A stretch of DNA of 64,000 nucleotides, taken from Pirellula staleyi DSM 6068 (GTDB lineage: Bacteria; Planctomycetota; Planctomycetia; Pirellulales; Pirellulaceae). Below are positions 17,527 to 27,219 of the stretch, one piece after another. The position numbers were made by a program, and so were the translations under genes. Positions within the stretch are counted from its first letter, which is position 1. Each line of letters begins with the position of its first letter. Under the pieces are notes generated by a model. The model saw only the letters and a list, made by a program, of their open reading frames with translations. It did no database searches and had not been told where the DNA came from. The stretch lies in the NCBI RefSeq assembly GCF_000025185.1, contig NC_013720.1, positions 1,550,001 through 1,614,000 of the forward strand, given 5' to 3'.

Positions 17527-17862
17527 ATGGATTGCTCGAAATTCTACGAGAAAATCGACGAACTTCGCGAAAAGAAACTTTCGCGATGGGAGTGGATTTC
17601 GATGCGCCTGCACTGGCTGATTTGTGGCGACTGTCGCCGCTATTTGGCGCAGTACCTGAAGACGATCGCCATCGCGCACGGTCTGGCGGCGGCGGAATTG
17701 CCAGCTGCGAAATTGGCCGATCCGATCGTCGAACAAATCGCGCGTGAAATGACGCAAGCGGTGAGGTCGGGCGATGCGCCGCAAGATCCAGCGTTTGATC
17801 CAGCGAGCGATCGCGAAGAGGACTCGGATCAGTCAGGCTCGGAGGGGCCGCAGTTAACGTAG
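17527..17862 (+). CDS. zinc-finger anti-sigma-factor-like protein
   Basis: 111 residues. The HxxxCxxC motif (HWLICGDC, His29, Cys33, Cys36) with an upstream helix is the zinc-binding anti-sigma (ZAS / zf-HC2) signature. No transmembrane segment follows; the C-terminal third is acidic and disordered. Such proteins bind ECF sigma factors, often releasing them on thiol oxidation. Its likely partner type, an ECF sigma gene, lies 340 bp away but on the opposite strand, pointing toward it. The usual sigma-then-anti-sigma operon order is therefore absent. Confidence 0.72.
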   Translation: MDCSKFYEKIDELREKKLSRWEWISMRLHWLICGDCRRYLAQYLKTIAIAHGLAAAELPAAKLADPIVEQIAREMTQAVRSGDAPQDPAFDPASDREEDSDQSGSEGPQLT

Positions 17863-17899
17863 TTGTTTATCGATCACTCGATGGACCCGTAGCACTCGG

Positions 17900-18198
17900 T
17901 CTAGCGATCCATGTCAGGTGTTTTTGGGTGCCACTGGCGTCACGCCAGAGCAGCAGATGGAACCGATGTTTTGGGCAAAATGTCCCTGAAAACAGAGTCC
18001 ATTTACACTTCTCACTGGGGAGAGCCCAGTGGCACACTGGATTGAAGCCTTTTCATTGCTGCATGACATTGATTGCTAGACGGAGTAGTAGGTCAGGTCC
18101 CCTCTCAGGGACCTGACACGAGAGGAGCATGGCACCCAGGCTCAACCCAGGTTTGGGCCAGTTTGCGATTCTGGTCTGGTAGAACCGGACCTACTACC
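17900..18198 (+). repeat. dispersed hairpin-rich intergenic repeat, family B, copy 1
   Basis: This non-coding stretch fills the space between the convergent anti-sigma-like and sigma genes. It recurs inverted at 56455-56691. Shared blocks include TCAGGTGTTTTTGGGTGCCA, CCGATGTTTTGGGC and ACTTCTCACTGGG. It is made of consecutive hairpins, for example CACTGGGGAGAGCCCAGTG and GGTCCCTCTC..GGGACC-type arms, and its right side is bounded by AGTAGTAGGTC / GACCTACTACC. I see no gene in it. Confidence 0.75.
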
Positions 18199-18201
18199 AA
18201 G

Positions 18202-18864
18202 CTACGCGCTGCTCCCCTTCATCAGGGGCGTAAGGAGTGTGCGAAGCGCAGCACGCGCGCGATGCAGCCGCGTTTTCACTGCCCCTTCGCTGATTTCAAG
18301 GATGCGAGCCGTTTCAGCGGTGTCGAGTTCCTCGAGATCGCGCAGTAGTAAAATGCTCCGAAAATCGTCCGGGAGTCGATCGATGCACGAGCGGACTTGC
18401 TCGCGCGACTCTTCACTGCAGAGGAGTTCGAGCGGGCTCCGTTTCCAAGCGAGAACACCCCCCTGATGATGACCGGTGGCGTCGAAATGGGGGAGCAGCT
18501 CGTCGAGGCTCACTGTGGGTCGCCGCCGATTTTTCCGGAGCTTCATCAGACAGACGTTCACCGCAATGCGGTGGAGCCAGGTGCCGAGTTCAGCCTCGCC
18601 TCGAAAGTTGCCGAGGCCACGCGCTGCGGCGACAAACGTATCCTGCAGCGCATCGGCGGCATCGTCGTCGCGCCCGAGCATGCGCCGCGCTACGGCCAGC
18701 ACCTGCGCTCCATACTGGCGCACGAGCTGCTCGCTCGCCGCGCGGTCTCCACTGGCTATCGCGCGGGCTAGCTGCTGCGGTTCTCGATCGAGATCCCCTC
18801 GGCTCACAGCAAAACCCTTGGCAGAACTGACGAGCGACAGCAGATCGGTGCGAGAGGGGACCAT
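18202..18864 (-). CDS. ECF-type RNA polymerase sigma factor
   Basis: 220 residues. Sigma region 2 (EQLVRQYGAQVLAVARRMLG, then DAADALQDTFVAAARGL and FRGEAELGTWLHRIAVN) and region 4 (LPDDFRSILLLRDLEELDTAETARILEISEGAVKTRLHRAR, quoted only in part here) are clear, so this is a complete group IV sigma factor. The linker is longer than average (~30 residues rich in His and Gly). The gene is read away from msrP and towards the anti-sigma-like gene. Its target promoters are unknown; the divergent msrP gene is an obvious candidate. Confidence 0.92.
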   Translation of the reverse strand: MVPSRTDLLSLVSSAKGFAVSRGDLDREPQQLARAIASGDRAASEQLVRQYGAQVLAVARRMLGRDDDAADALQDTFVAAARGLGNFRGEAELGTWLHRIAVNVCLMKLRKNRRRPTVSLDELLPHFDATGHHQGGVLAWKRSPLELLCSEESREQVRSCIDRLPDDFRSILLLRDLEELDTAETARILEISEGAVKTRLHRARAALRTLLTPLMKGSSA

Positions 18865-19117
18865 CGAGATGGCGGCATGCGATCAGGCCCTACGTGAAGT
18901 TAGTCGAAGCGCGCAACGCCGTTTTCCGCTGAGGATACGACGTTTCCTAACCTTTGGATGCACAAGCTCGCCCAGAATTACAGCAATTTCCATTGTACAT
19001 TTCCTGTCGCCTCGTAACCTGTCATGATGCACGGATATCTAAGAGAAGAGCCACCCTCGGAAAGGTCCCTTTCTCTCGAGCGTGTGCCATTGCAGCACGT
19101 TTTTAGGCGTTACTTCC

Positions 19118-20107
19118 ATGAGTCAGTTATTACCCGACGATCAGCAGCAGTTAGAGCGCGAGGTGACCCCTCCGGAGCTCTATTTCTCACGTCGTAAGTT
19201 GCTCCAAGGAGCTGTCCTCGCGGGGACGCTGGTCGCCACCGGCGGCATCTATCGCGCGGCGTCGCATTCCGAGGAAGAGAAGGTCTCGAGCGAAGGGGTG
19301 ATCGAGCAGCTGGCCCGTCCCGATCAGTTTTCGGCCAGCGCTCTCGGACCCAGTGATGAACTGACCCCCGAAGAAACGATCATCAACTACAACAACTTCT
19401 ACGAATTCACGACCAGCAAGCAGGGCGTAGCGCGACTCGCACGCGATTTTCGCACCGACGGCTGGTCGATCAAAATCGATGGGCTTGTCGATAAGCCGCA
19501 AACGATTTCGCTCGACGATTTGATGTCGCTCGGTCCGGTCGAAGAGCGAATCTATCGCATGCGCTGCGTCGAAGCGTGGTCGATTGTGGTCCCTTGGGCA
19601 GGCATTCCACTCCATCGCTTGCTCGAAAAAGTTCAGCCGCAGTCGACTGCCAAGTATGTCGCGTTCGAAACCCTGTTTGATCCCGTGCGTATGCCGAATC
19701 AAAACTCGGGAGTGCTAGACTGGCCGTATCTCGAGGGCCTTCGACTCGACGAAGCGATGCATCCACTCACGCTGCTGGCGACCGGGCTCTACGGCAAAGC
19801 GATGCCGCCGCAAGATGGTGCGCCGGTGCGGCTCGTCATTCCGTGGAAGTATGGGTTCAAAGGGATCAAGTCGATCGTCCGCATTTCACTCACTGCGACC
19901 GAGCCGGTTTCGACCTGGAACCGGATGGCGCCGTATGAGTATGGCTTCTACGCCAACGTGAACCCCGAGGTACCTCATCCGCGCTGGAGCCAGGCGACCG
20001 AGCAGCGACTCGGAGAATTTGGACGTCGCGACACGCTGATGTTCAACGGCTATGGCGAGCAAGTGGCATCGCTCTACGAAGGGATGAACCTGGAAGTCAA
20101 CTTTTAG
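19118..20107 (+). CDS. msrP: protein-methionine-sulfoxide reductase, molybdopterin catalytic subunit
   Basis: About 329 residues of the YedY/MsrP family. A Tat signal ([20 protein letters not shown]) is followed by the sulfite-oxidase-like fold, with the molybdenum-ligating Cys in [15 protein letters not shown] and the pterin-contact segment [14 protein letters not shown]. It repairs oxidised methionines in envelope proteins. The ATG at 19118 begins a normal Tat signal and is preferred over an upstream TTG-type start. The msrQ-like gene follows after 113 bp, as in other msrPQ operons. Confidence 0.95.
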   Translation: MSQLLPDDQQQLEREVTPPELYFSRRKLLQGAVLAGTLVATGGIYRAASHSEEEKVSSEGVIEQLARPDQFSASALGPSDELTPEETIINYNNFYEFTTSKQGVARLARDFRTDGWSIKIDGLVDKPQTISLDDLMSLGPVEERIYRMRCVEAWSIVVPWAGIPLHRLLEKVQPQSTAKYVAFETLFDPVRMPNQNSGVLDWPYLEGLRLDEAMHPLTLLATGLYGKAMPPQDGAPVRLVIPWKYGFKGIKSIVRISLTATEPVSTWNRMAPYEYGFYANVNPEVPHPRWSQATEQRLGEFGRRDTLMFNGYGEQVASLYEGMNLEVNF

Positions 20108-20220
20108 TAGCGGCTGTTTTTCTGGAGAAATACAGCAGAAAACGGCCTTTGCAGTGTTCCTTCGCAATGTTCCTTCGCTTCGTCTCTTTGCCCACCTAGC
20201 AGCTTCTGAAATTTGATCCG

Positions 20221-21978
20221 ATGAACGAACTTCGATTCTGGAAACTTGTGGTGATTCTCAACAGCGGAGTTCCGCTGGCGATCTTGGCTTGGGATGCCGC
20301 GCAAGGTTCGCTCGGCGCGAATGCCGTGAGCTATGCCATTCACACCACTGGCTACCTCTCGCTCTTGATGCTGATGTTCTCGCTGATGGTGACACCACTG
20401 CGCTGGCTCACCGGCTGGAACAGTGTGGTGGGAATTCGTCGCGCGCTCGGCGTGTATGCCTTCATCTATGCCGCTGTGCATTTGGCGATCTATTTTACGT
20501 TCGATCGTCAGATGAGCCTCGTGAGCACCGCGACGGAAATCGCGTCGCGCGTCTATCTGATGATTGGCTTTGCCGCACTCTTGCTGATGGCACCACTGGC
20601 GCTGACCTCCACCAGCGCGATGGTGGTCAGGCTTGGCGCGAAGAACTGGAAGCTGCTCCATCGACTCACCTACGTCGTGGCGATTTTGGGAGTGCTCCAC
20701 TTCTACTTGCTGGTGAAGGCCGACGTTGGTGAACCTGTTAGTTTCGCTGCTTTTCTCGCGGTTTTGCTCCTCGCGCGAGTCGTTTGGCCCTACCTCGATC
20801 TCGCACCGCGTCGCAAAAAGATGCTCGCTAAAAAGAGCCTTTCAGCAGAGCCCATGAGCACCGCTGTCAGCACACAGCGCGCGAAGACCAAGGCTTGGAG
20901 TGGCGAACTGGTGGTCGCTTCGATCACGCGTGAAACGCCGAGCGTGCAAACGTTTCGACTACAGCCGATCGAAGGTGGAACTTTGCCGTTTGAATTCGAG
21001 CCGGGTCAATTCCTATCACTCGCGATCGAGATCGCAGGGCGACGTCAGCGCCGGAGTTACACCATCGCCAGTTCCCCTCTCGAGCGCACATTCTGCGAGC
21101 TCACCATCAAGCGCGAAGAGCACGGCACTGTCTCGCGACATCTGCACGACAATCTGCAGCCGGGCGATCGACTGACAGTCACCGCGCCAGCTGGAAAATT
21201 TGTTTTCAGCGGCAAGAGCGCTACGTCTGTTGTGCTGATCGCCGGCGGTGTGGGAATCACCCCGCTGATGTCGATGGCGCGGTACTTAGTCCAGACGAAT
21301 TGGTCGGGCTCGATCGATTTTGTAATCGTCGCCAAGAGCGAAAAAGAGCTGATTTTCCGCCGTGAAATCGAAGCGATGCAGCGCACTTTTTCGCGTCTGC
21401 AGATTCATATTACTCTGTCGCAGGAGATGGACGATTCGAGCTGGAGTGGGAAGCAAGGACGACTCGAAGCGACGTGGCTCTCGTCATGCTGCGCAGATCT
21501 TCGTACGCGGCCGATCTATCTTTGTGGTCCTGATGGAATGATGCAGCAGACGCGCGAAATGCTCCTCGCGCTCGGTGTTCCGCCTGCTAATCTGCACCAA
21601 GAGGCGTTTACTTCCTCGAGTGCTCGCGCCGAAAAAATGGAGCTCGCGCCGGTCGCTGCATCGGCCGCGCGCATGGAACCTGCGCTCCCGACGTTCCTGG
21701 TCGATTCGCCAAGCGCCGAGCATCAAGTGCAGTTCGTGCGGCAGCAAGTGGCGGCCGATGTGCGCGACGATATCACCGTGCTCGAAGCTGCCGAATCGCT
21801 CGGGGTTGCGATCCCCTACGAGTGTCGCGCGGGGGTCTGCGGGCAATGCAAAGTGCGGCTGACGCACGGTCATGTCGCGATGGATTCGCAGTCCGCGCTA
21901 TCACCGCAAGAGAAAGCTTTTGGCTGGATTCTCGCCTGCCAGGCGACACCTCGAACCAATCTCGAAGTCGAGGTGTAA
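20221..21978 (+). CDS. msrQ: MsrQ fused to ferredoxin-NAD(P)+ reductase-like and 2Fe-2S ferredoxin modules
   Basis: 585 residues. Residues ~1-190 are the haem-binding membrane protein MsrQ (YAFIYAAVHLAIYF and LLHRLTYVVAILGVLHFY supply likely haem His ligands). Residues ~220-465 form an FAD/NAD(P)H module: RRSYTIASSP (FAD), GGVGITPLMSMAR and YLCGPDGMM (nucleotide). Residues ~500-585 are a plant-type ferredoxin with four cysteines spaced CX4CX2CX29C (Cys535, 540, 543, 573). In E. coli MsrQ is a separate haem protein that receives electrons from other sources, including the flavin reductase Fre. Here the whole NAD(P)H to FAD to FeS to haem path is one polypeptide that would feed MsrP. Confidence 0.93.
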   Translation: MNELRFWKLVVILNSGVPLAILAWDAAQGSLGANAVSYAIHTTGYLSLLMLMFSLMVTPLRWLTGWNSVVGIRRALGVYAFIYAAVHLAIYFTFDRQMSLVSTATEIASRVYLMIGFAALLLMAPLALTSTSAMVVRLGAKNWKLLHRLTYVVAILGVLHFYLLVKADVGEPVSFAAFLAVLLLARVVWPYLDLAPRRKKMLAKKSLSAEPMSTAVSTQRAKTKAWSGELVVASITRETPSVQTFRLQPIEGGTLPFEFEPGQFLSLAIEIAGRRQRRSYTIASSPLERTFCELTIKREEHGTVSRHLHDNLQPGDRLTVTAPAGKFVFSGKSATSVVLIAGGVGITPLMSMARYLVQTNWSGSIDFVIVAKSEKELIFRREIEAMQRTFSRLQIHITLSQEMDDSSWSGKQGRLEATWLSSCCADLRTRPIYLCGPDGMMQQTREMLLALGVPPANLHQEAFTSSSARAEKMELAPVAASAARMEPALPTFLVDSPSAEHQVQFVRQQVAADVRDDITVLEAAESLGVAIPYECRAGVCGQCKVRLTHGHVAMDSQSALSPQEKAFGWILACQATPRTNLEVEV

Positions 21979-22028
21979 GCAGTGGTGCGCGATGGCCTGC
22001 GTTTGATTTTCGCAGCTTCTTTCGCAGC

Positions 22029-22475
22029 CTATTTCGCTTCTTCTTTGGACTCGGGCGGTGCTGCTTTTGCTGCGGCGAGCGGCTTCCCTTCCACGGTCTT
22101 CACCCCGTCGCGCGCGACCGAGACGATGACGTAGCGAAATCCAGGACGTAAGTCGCGCGTCGCGAGTCCGAGGACTTTCAAGTCACCCTCGTCGGTAAGT
22201 CTGACAGTCACACGCAAGCGACTCCCCGAGGTGGTTTGCACCACAACCAGTGCTTTCTCGAAGTCGACCTTCGGCGTTTCGCCAGCGAGCTTCCACGCTT
22301 TCCAAAGTTCCTCGAATTCCTGGGGAGTGCTGATCGCGGTCGAAAACTTTCCCAGCAGTTCGGCATCTTCTACCGAACCGCTGAAGGTCATCAGAGGCTC
22401 GAGCGTTTTGTCTTCCGCCACAGCCGACGACCAGGTGATCCCGAGGAGCAAAAGTGCGAGTAGAGCCGTGCGCAT
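22029..22475 (-). CDS. secreted hypothetical protein, 148 aa
   Basis: A signal peptide (MRTALLALLLLGITWSSAVA) starts at the ATG at 22475, which has AGGAA upstream; the longer open frame is not supported. The mature part has a region FSTPQ/TPQEFEELWKAW resembling small secreted planctomycete proteins that compare two quantities, followed by a β-rich segment (ALVVVQTTSGSRLRVTVRL) and an Ala/Glu/Lys-rich tail. No named function is recognised. It is convergent with msrQ. Confidence 0.7.
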   Translation of the reverse strand: MRTALLALLLLGITWSSAVAEDKTLEPLMTFSGSVEDAELLGKFSTAISTPQEFEELWKAWKLAGETPKVDFEKALVVVQTTSGSRLRVTVRLTDEGDLKVLGLATRDLRPGFRYVIVSVARDGVKTVEGKPLAAAKAAPPESKEEAK

Positions 22476-22719
22476 GACATGAGTTCCTGAAGGGAGAAGC
22501 GTGGGAAGCGACCGATAAGCAGCAAGCGATGAACGCTGGCAAAAACTCTCTGCGAGCACGTTTCCAATCTTACCGCGCGTCGAGCGAATGGCTGTTAGCG
22601 ACGACGTGACAGATGGGTCTCGCTGCTCAGTCAAGTAGAGACGATGCGGCCGAAGGAAAGGTTTTCAGAGGAGGAGCCGAAAGCGATTTTGTCAGGAGAA
22701 TCTGCTCCGCTTTAGGACT

Positions 22720-23160
22720 TTAGGCCTCTTCGCCCCGCGCTGCCAGGCAGGCGATCAGCTTGCGCAGCAAGCGCGCCATGGCATTGCGATCGGCGGAGGA
22801 GAGATCGTCGTAAAGTGCGGTCACCGCGCCATGTTCGCTCGACAGCAGAATCTGCTTGCAGACCGATTTTCCGTTGGGAGTGAGGTGAATCATCGTCGCC
22901 CGCCGATCGGTGGGGTGAGCTGCACGGAGCACCAGCCCCTCTCCTTCCAGGGCATCGACCAGCTTGGTGATACTGCGTGGAGTTACGCCAAGTTGCACGC
23001 CGAGGTCGCTCATTTTCAGCGATCCCTCGCAGCTCAGGGCCAGCAGCAAACGGGCTCGGGCGGGAGTGGTGCCGGTGTGCTCGAGCTGTTTGGCTAGCCA
23101 GCGTGTGTAGGCTTTTCCAAAGCGTCCCATCATGGCAGCGAGCTCAGCAGAGTCGGTCAT
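22720..23160 (-). CDS. MarR-family transcriptional regulator
   Basis: 146 residues with the winged helix-turn-helix of MarR: LKMSDLGVQLGVTPRSITKLVDAL, then the wing RAAHPTDRRATMIHLTPNG. It is divergent from the PQQ-propeller gene, and the intergenic region holds two inverted repeats overlapping a good promoter (see 23208-23244). It probably represses that gene, itself, or both. The inducing ligand is unknown. Confidence 0.92.
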   Translation of the reverse strand: MTDSAELAAMMGRFGKAYTRWLAKQLEHTGTTPARARLLLALSCEGSLKMSDLGVQLGVTPRSITKLVDALEGEGLVLRAAHPTDRRATMIHLTPNGKSVCKQILLSSEHGAVTALYDDLSSADRNAMARLLRKLIACLAARGEEA

Positions 23161-23207
23161 CAGTTTCCTTTAGGGTAGCGCAGGCGGCGCGCTCGGTGGG
23201 CTCGACG

Positions 23208-23244
23208 GAGTCAGCTTGACTCAATTACTAGACTAGTACAATAT
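23208..23244 (+). promoter_or_regulatory. promoter with two overlapping palindromes (candidate MarR operator)
   Basis: TTGACT (23216-23221) and CAATAT (23239-23244) are 17 bp apart, a good sigma-70-type promoter reading toward the PQQ gene. The spacer ends in the perfect palindrome TACTAGACTAGTA (23226-23238). A second inverted repeat, GAGTCA-GCT-TGACTC (23208-23222), covers the -35 box. Their placement next to a divergent marR gene suggests repressor sites. Confidence 0.6.
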
Positions 23245-23311
23245 CCGCCAAGACCACTACTTGGCTTTCCCCTCACGGCGTGCGTCTGCACGCCAGACTT
23301 TGGAGTTTGTC

Positions 23312-25222
23312 ATGCCCGATCCCTTCAAGCAAGCTCCCAGTGTGGCAGGGGCCGAAAACCGCGAAAGTAGCCAAAAAATCCCAGAAAACCAGGTGTCGAG
23401 TGATCTGAGCACGAGTGCGCCGCAAGAATCGACGCAGCTAGCTTCGCACACGCCGCGCCTCTGGCCCGCCGTGGTGATCGTCGCGCTACTCTGGGTCGCG
23501 CGGATCGTGGCCAGCACCGTTTTCTCCGGAACTCCGACCGAGTTCATGACTATGCTCTTCGCGCCGATGGCGGCGACCGTGGTCCTGTTTTTGTGGTGGC
23601 TTGGGCTCTCGAAGCTCGCTTGGATCGACCGCCTGTGGGGCATCTTCATCGTGGTCATCGTTGGCGCGATTGCCGGTCAGCTGATCGATAAGTCGATGCC
23701 GCTCGGGATGGTGATGTTTGCGCTGCCGGTGGTGCTGACGATCGTCGTGGCCTGGCTTGTGGTAACGCGCGGCGCGAACTCGTGGAACCATCGCGCGGGG
23801 CTGGCGCTGGTGACTTGTTTAGCGTGGGGCTACTTCACGCTGCTGCGCGTCGATGGTATCGATGGCCACATGAACGTCGATACGCGCTATCGCTGGGAGC
23901 CGACAGCCGAATCGGAGTTTCTCGCGCAGCAAACGAAAACGGCGAGCCCCCCTGCTCTTCCGGCTGCCAGTGCAAACGCGCCTGTAACGCTCGTGGCCAC
24001 GGAGTCCGATTGGCCCGAATTTCGAGGGAAAAACCGTGATTCCCGCCGCGCGGGGGTGATGCTCGCAACCGACTGGAGCAAGTCGCCACCCAAACAACTC
24101 TGGCGACAATTGATCGGTCCCGGGTGGGGCTCGCTGGCAGTCGTCGGCAACTATGTCTTCACGCAGGATCAGCGCGGCGAGAACGAAGCGGTGATCTGTC
24201 TCGATCTTGCGACCGGCAAAGTCCGGTGGCTGTTTGAGCATCCAGCCCGTTTTTGGGAAGTGGTGGCGGGAGCTGGTCCACGCGCCACGCCGACGTTCCA
24301 TGAAGGTCGACTCTACACCTTCGGCGGTAGTGGCAAACTGCATTGCCTCGAAGCTGCCACCGGTGCCGTCATCTGGTCGCGCGATGTCGCGGCAGACGCC
24401 AAGGCCACCGCGCCGCAGTGGGGCTTTTCAAGCTCGCCACTCGTCTTCGAAGGAGTCGTTTGCGTCTTTGCCGGTGGAAGCGAAAACAAGTCGCTGATGA
24501 CCTACGATGCACTTTCGGGCGAGCCCCTCTGGTCGGCTGGCAGCGGCGTGCTGAGCTACAGTTCTCCCCACGCAGCCACGCTGCATGGCCGCTCGCAAAT
24601 TCTGTTTGCCAGCGAACTCGGACTCGAAGCGTACGAACCCAAAACCGGCAAGCTCCTGTGGAATCATCCTTGGAAGCTCGAAGGGATGGCCCGCGTGGTT
24701 CAGCCGCACTTGCTCCCGGGGAACAAAATCCTGATCGGCACCGGCTATGGCAACGGCACGATGCTGATCGAACTCAAACACGACGGCGAGACCTTCACCA
24801 CTGTCGAAGGTTGGCTGACGAAAGAGATGAAGCCTTACTTCAACGACTTTGTGTCGCGCGATGGTGTGCTGTATGGTTTCGACGGCGCGATCTTCGGTGC
24901 GATCGATCTGGCGACCGGCGATCGGCTCTGGAAAAAGGGACGCTACGGGCACGGGCAAGTGCTGCTGGTCGAGCCGCAGGGACTGCTCGTGGTAATTTCC
25001 GAAACCGGTGATCTCGTGCTGCTGGAAGCCAGCGCCGAGAAACATATCGAGCTGGCGAAGATCCGCGCACTTACAGGGAAGACCTGGAACCATCCGGTGC
25101 TGGTCGGCAACAAGCTGCTGCTCCGCAACGGAACGGAAGTCGCCTGCTACGAGCTCGCCACTCAGCCCGCCGAGCTGTCGGCTGTTTCAACCAACGCTGA
25201 GGCACCCCGATCCGCGCGGTAG
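23312..25222 (+). CDS. membrane-anchored PQQ-like beta-propeller protein
   Basis: About 636 residues. An N-terminal cytoplasmic tail is followed by four or five transmembrane helices (residues ~45-180). A large extracytoplasmic domain of PQQ-type propeller blades then begins with DWPEFRGKNRDSRRAGV. Blade motifs such as GKVRWLFEHPARFWE, LYTFGGSGKLHCLEAATGAVIW and YEPKTGKLLWNHPW recur. In planctomycetes such proteins are common and annotated as BamB-like, but catalytic quinoprotein activity is not implied. The likely promoter and operator lie 70-100 bp upstream. Confidence 0.88.
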   Translation: MPDPFKQAPSVAGAENRESSQKIPENQVSSDLSTSAPQESTQLASHTPRLWPAVVIVALLWVARIVASTVFSGTPTEFMTMLFAPMAATVVLFLWWLGLSKLAWIDRLWGIFIVVIVGAIAGQLIDKSMPLGMVMFALPVVLTIVVAWLVVTRGANSWNHRAGLALVTCLAWGYFTLLRVDGIDGHMNVDTRYRWEPTAESEFLAQQTKTASPPALPAASANAPVTLVATESDWPEFRGKNRDSRRAGVMLATDWSKSPPKQLWRQLIGPGWGSLAVVGNYVFTQDQRGENEAVICLDLATGKVRWLFEHPARFWEVVAGAGPRATPTFHEGRLYTFGGSGKLHCLEAATGAVIWSRDVAADAKATAPQWGFSSSPLVFEGVVCVFAGGSENKSLMTYDALSGEPLWSAGSGVLSYSSPHAATLHGRSQILFASELGLEAYEPKTGKLLWNHPWKLEGMARVVQPHLLPGNKILIGTGYGNGTMLIELKHDGETFTTVEGWLTKEMKPYFNDFVSRDGVLYGFDGAIFGAIDLATGDRLWKKGRYGHGQVLLVEPQGLLVVISETGDLVLLEASAEKHIELAKIRALTGKTWNHPVLVGNKLLLRNGTEVACYELATQPAELSAVSTNAEAPRSAR

Positions 25223-26084
25223 TTGGCTGGTTATCGAGCCACGAATCGTTACCCGCGAGCTGCCGATTTCGCTGCAGAATCGGCAGAAAGTCGATGAAAT
25301 TTTCGTAATCATCGCCGAAGCCCAAAACTGAATGGAAACTTAAGCACCATTGCCTCAAAAGGGGTAGAGCCTTCGCTAGGGCTGCGAGTGGTCGTGTTTA
25401 GTCAATTCTTACGTTGTCGTAACCTCCGTAGCCCGGTTTTGACCCAATCACCCAGTTTTGGGGTTAATAACTCCGTCGGGTGATAGAAGCAGTCTCTGTG
25501 GGCATCTGAATCGCGTTTTGAACTCCCCAATGGTGCGGTTTCCCGGCTGGCTTCCTGATAGCTGGTTCTAATCTGCGTACCGGCGAGCGGTCGACCGCTC
25601 AATTCCGCGCATTTCGCTCCCTGGGTTTTGCAGCGAAATACAACAGCCTAGTTGTGGGGCCATAATTCCCATTGAAAAAATCTTGACAAACCCGTGGCCT
25701 TCCCTGCCTTCTAAGGGTAGAATCAGTGACATAGGACATGAGAGAAGGGCTACGGCTGTGCTGCTGGTGAACCGGCGAGTGAGTTGTCGCTACGGGAAAA
25801 TCAGACGGCACTAGCCACTCTGGTCGATGATCGATCGTGTCTTACCATTTCACCGTTTTGCTCTCGACCGGAACATCGAGCGCAACAGCAGGTGAATGTT
25901 TTTAGCGACCTTGGCTCCTATCCAAGTTCGTTAATCTGTTGCCCCCAACACCTCTCCCCTCTTAGCTACGCGCTGCAAAGTGCGTGCACTTATACGTCCC
26001 TTTTTCAGGGGTGGGTGCGGGGTGTGATTGGCATGTCGCGGTGTTCGTTTTCATTCATTTTCTTGATTCGAGGATGGTGTCTCT
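25223..26084. other. 862-bp non-coding region upstream of the DUF1559 gene
   Basis: No convincing gene. It contains a possible -10 (TAGAAT near 25719) and a TTGACA at 25682 whose spacing is too long to pair with it. A loose inverted repeat ATCACCC...GGGTGAT lies near 25445-25485. It is probably the long leader and promoter region of the DUF1559 gene; GAGGA lies about 12 bases before that start. Confidence 0.4.
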
Positions 26085-27086
26085 ATGTTGAATCGTTCGC
26101 AATGGATCAGCCGCAAAGGTTTCACACTCGTCGAACTGCTCGTGGTGATCGCGATCATCGGCGTGCTCGTGGCTTTGCTCCTCCCAGCTGTGCAGGCCGC
26201 TCGCGAAGCAGCCCGCCGCAGCCAGTGCTCGAATAACCTGAAGCAAATCGGCATCGCGCTGCACAACTTCCACGACACCTTCGGCAAGTTTCCCGTCGGT
26301 GCCATCGACGACGACAATCGCAGCTTCGCTTGGCGCACCTACATCCTTCCCTACGTCGAACAGACCGCCATGTACGACCAACTGGTCGCCCAAGGTCTCT
26401 ACATTCCACCAAACATGGGTGGATCGGACACGCCGAATGTCGACGGTTTCAACACCATCAACAACTTCGTCGAAACCAATATCGGCGACTCGACCAACAC
26501 GGTGGTCGGCACGCTGATGAAGACCAAGATGGCCTTCTACACCTGCCCTTCGGACGTCCTGCCACAGTTCGACAACAACGGCTACGGCAAAGCTAACTAC
26601 TGCGCCAGCGTTGGTCCGAACGTCGACCCAACCAACTGGGCCGGCTGCGCTGTGCTCAAGGGTGATCGTCTCGGTGGCATCATGGTTCCATCGAACGACA
26701 ACGTGAAGAACTACCCCAGCACGTTTGCTTCGATCATCGATGGCTCGAGCAACACCATCATGGTGGGCGAAGTGACCGAGTCGGAAGCTGTTCGCACCAA
26801 CAACACCGGTGACGGACGCTACCCCATCTGGCCAGGTGGAAACAACAACGGCGGTTGCAACGGTGTGAACGGCTCGGGTGCCGTGTTCCGTGCCACCGAC
26901 GCAGCCTACTTCATCAACCGCAAGGTTGGCGATGAATCGAACATGAGCTTCGGCAGCAAGCACCCCAACGGTGCCATGTTTGGCCTCGGCGATGCTTCGG
27001 TTCGCTTCGTTTCGCAAACGATCGACAGCACGGTGTACTACGCTGCTGGTACCAAGGCTGGTGGCGAGTCGCTGCAACTCCCTTAG
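26085..27086 (+). CDS. DUF1559 prepilin-type protein
   Basis: 333 residues. A type IV prepilin/pseudopilin N-terminus ([20 protein letters not shown]) is followed by the planctomycete-specific junction [20 protein letters not shown] and the DUF1559 (SBP_bac_10) body. It ends with the conserved tail [20 protein letters not shown]. Such proteins are very abundant in planctomycetes and are thought to be assembled at the cell surface by pseudopilin machinery; their role is not established. The lipoprotein gene downstream is a frequent companion. Codon use is strongly biased to C-ending codons, which suggests high expression. Confidence 0.93.
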   Translation: MLNRSQWISRKGFTLVELLVVIAIIGVLVALLLPAVQAAREAARRSQCSNNLKQIGIALHNFHDTFGKFPVGAIDDDNRSFAWRTYILPYVEQTAMYDQLVAQGLYIPPNMGGSDTPNVDGFNTINNFVETNIGDSTNTVVGTLMKTKMAFYTCPSDVLPQFDNNGYGKANYCASVGPNVDPTNWAGCAVLKGDRLGGIMVPSNDNVKNYPSTFASIIDGSSNTIMVGEVTESEAVRTNNTGDGRYPIWPGGNNNGGCNGVNGSGAVFRATDAAYFINRKVGDESNMSFGSKHPNGAMFGLGDASVRFVSQTIDSTVYYAAGTKAGGESLQLP

Positions 27087-27125
27087 TCCTCTGATCGTCG
27101 GTACTGCTTAAAAAACCAACCAGTC

Positions 27126-27153
27126 CCCAGCGTCGATTCGTTCGGCACTGGGG
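27126..27153 (+). terminator. hairpin after the DUF1559 gene
   Basis: CCCCAG and CTGGGG arms with flanking partial pairing (AACCAACC...GGTCTTGG) lie about 40 bp past the DUF1559 stop. No T-run follows, so it may attenuate rather than end transcription into the lipoprotein gene. Confidence 0.35.
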
Positions 27154-27219
27154 ATTTGGTCTTGGATACCCTCCACTCTCCCCACAGTTGATCTGGTTTA
27201 CTACGAATTGAGCTTTGTC

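Noticed and set aside
26055-27077. 340-codon minus-strand open frame
   Set aside because: Antisense to the DUF1559 gene, whose prepilin N-terminus and tail motif are unmistakable.
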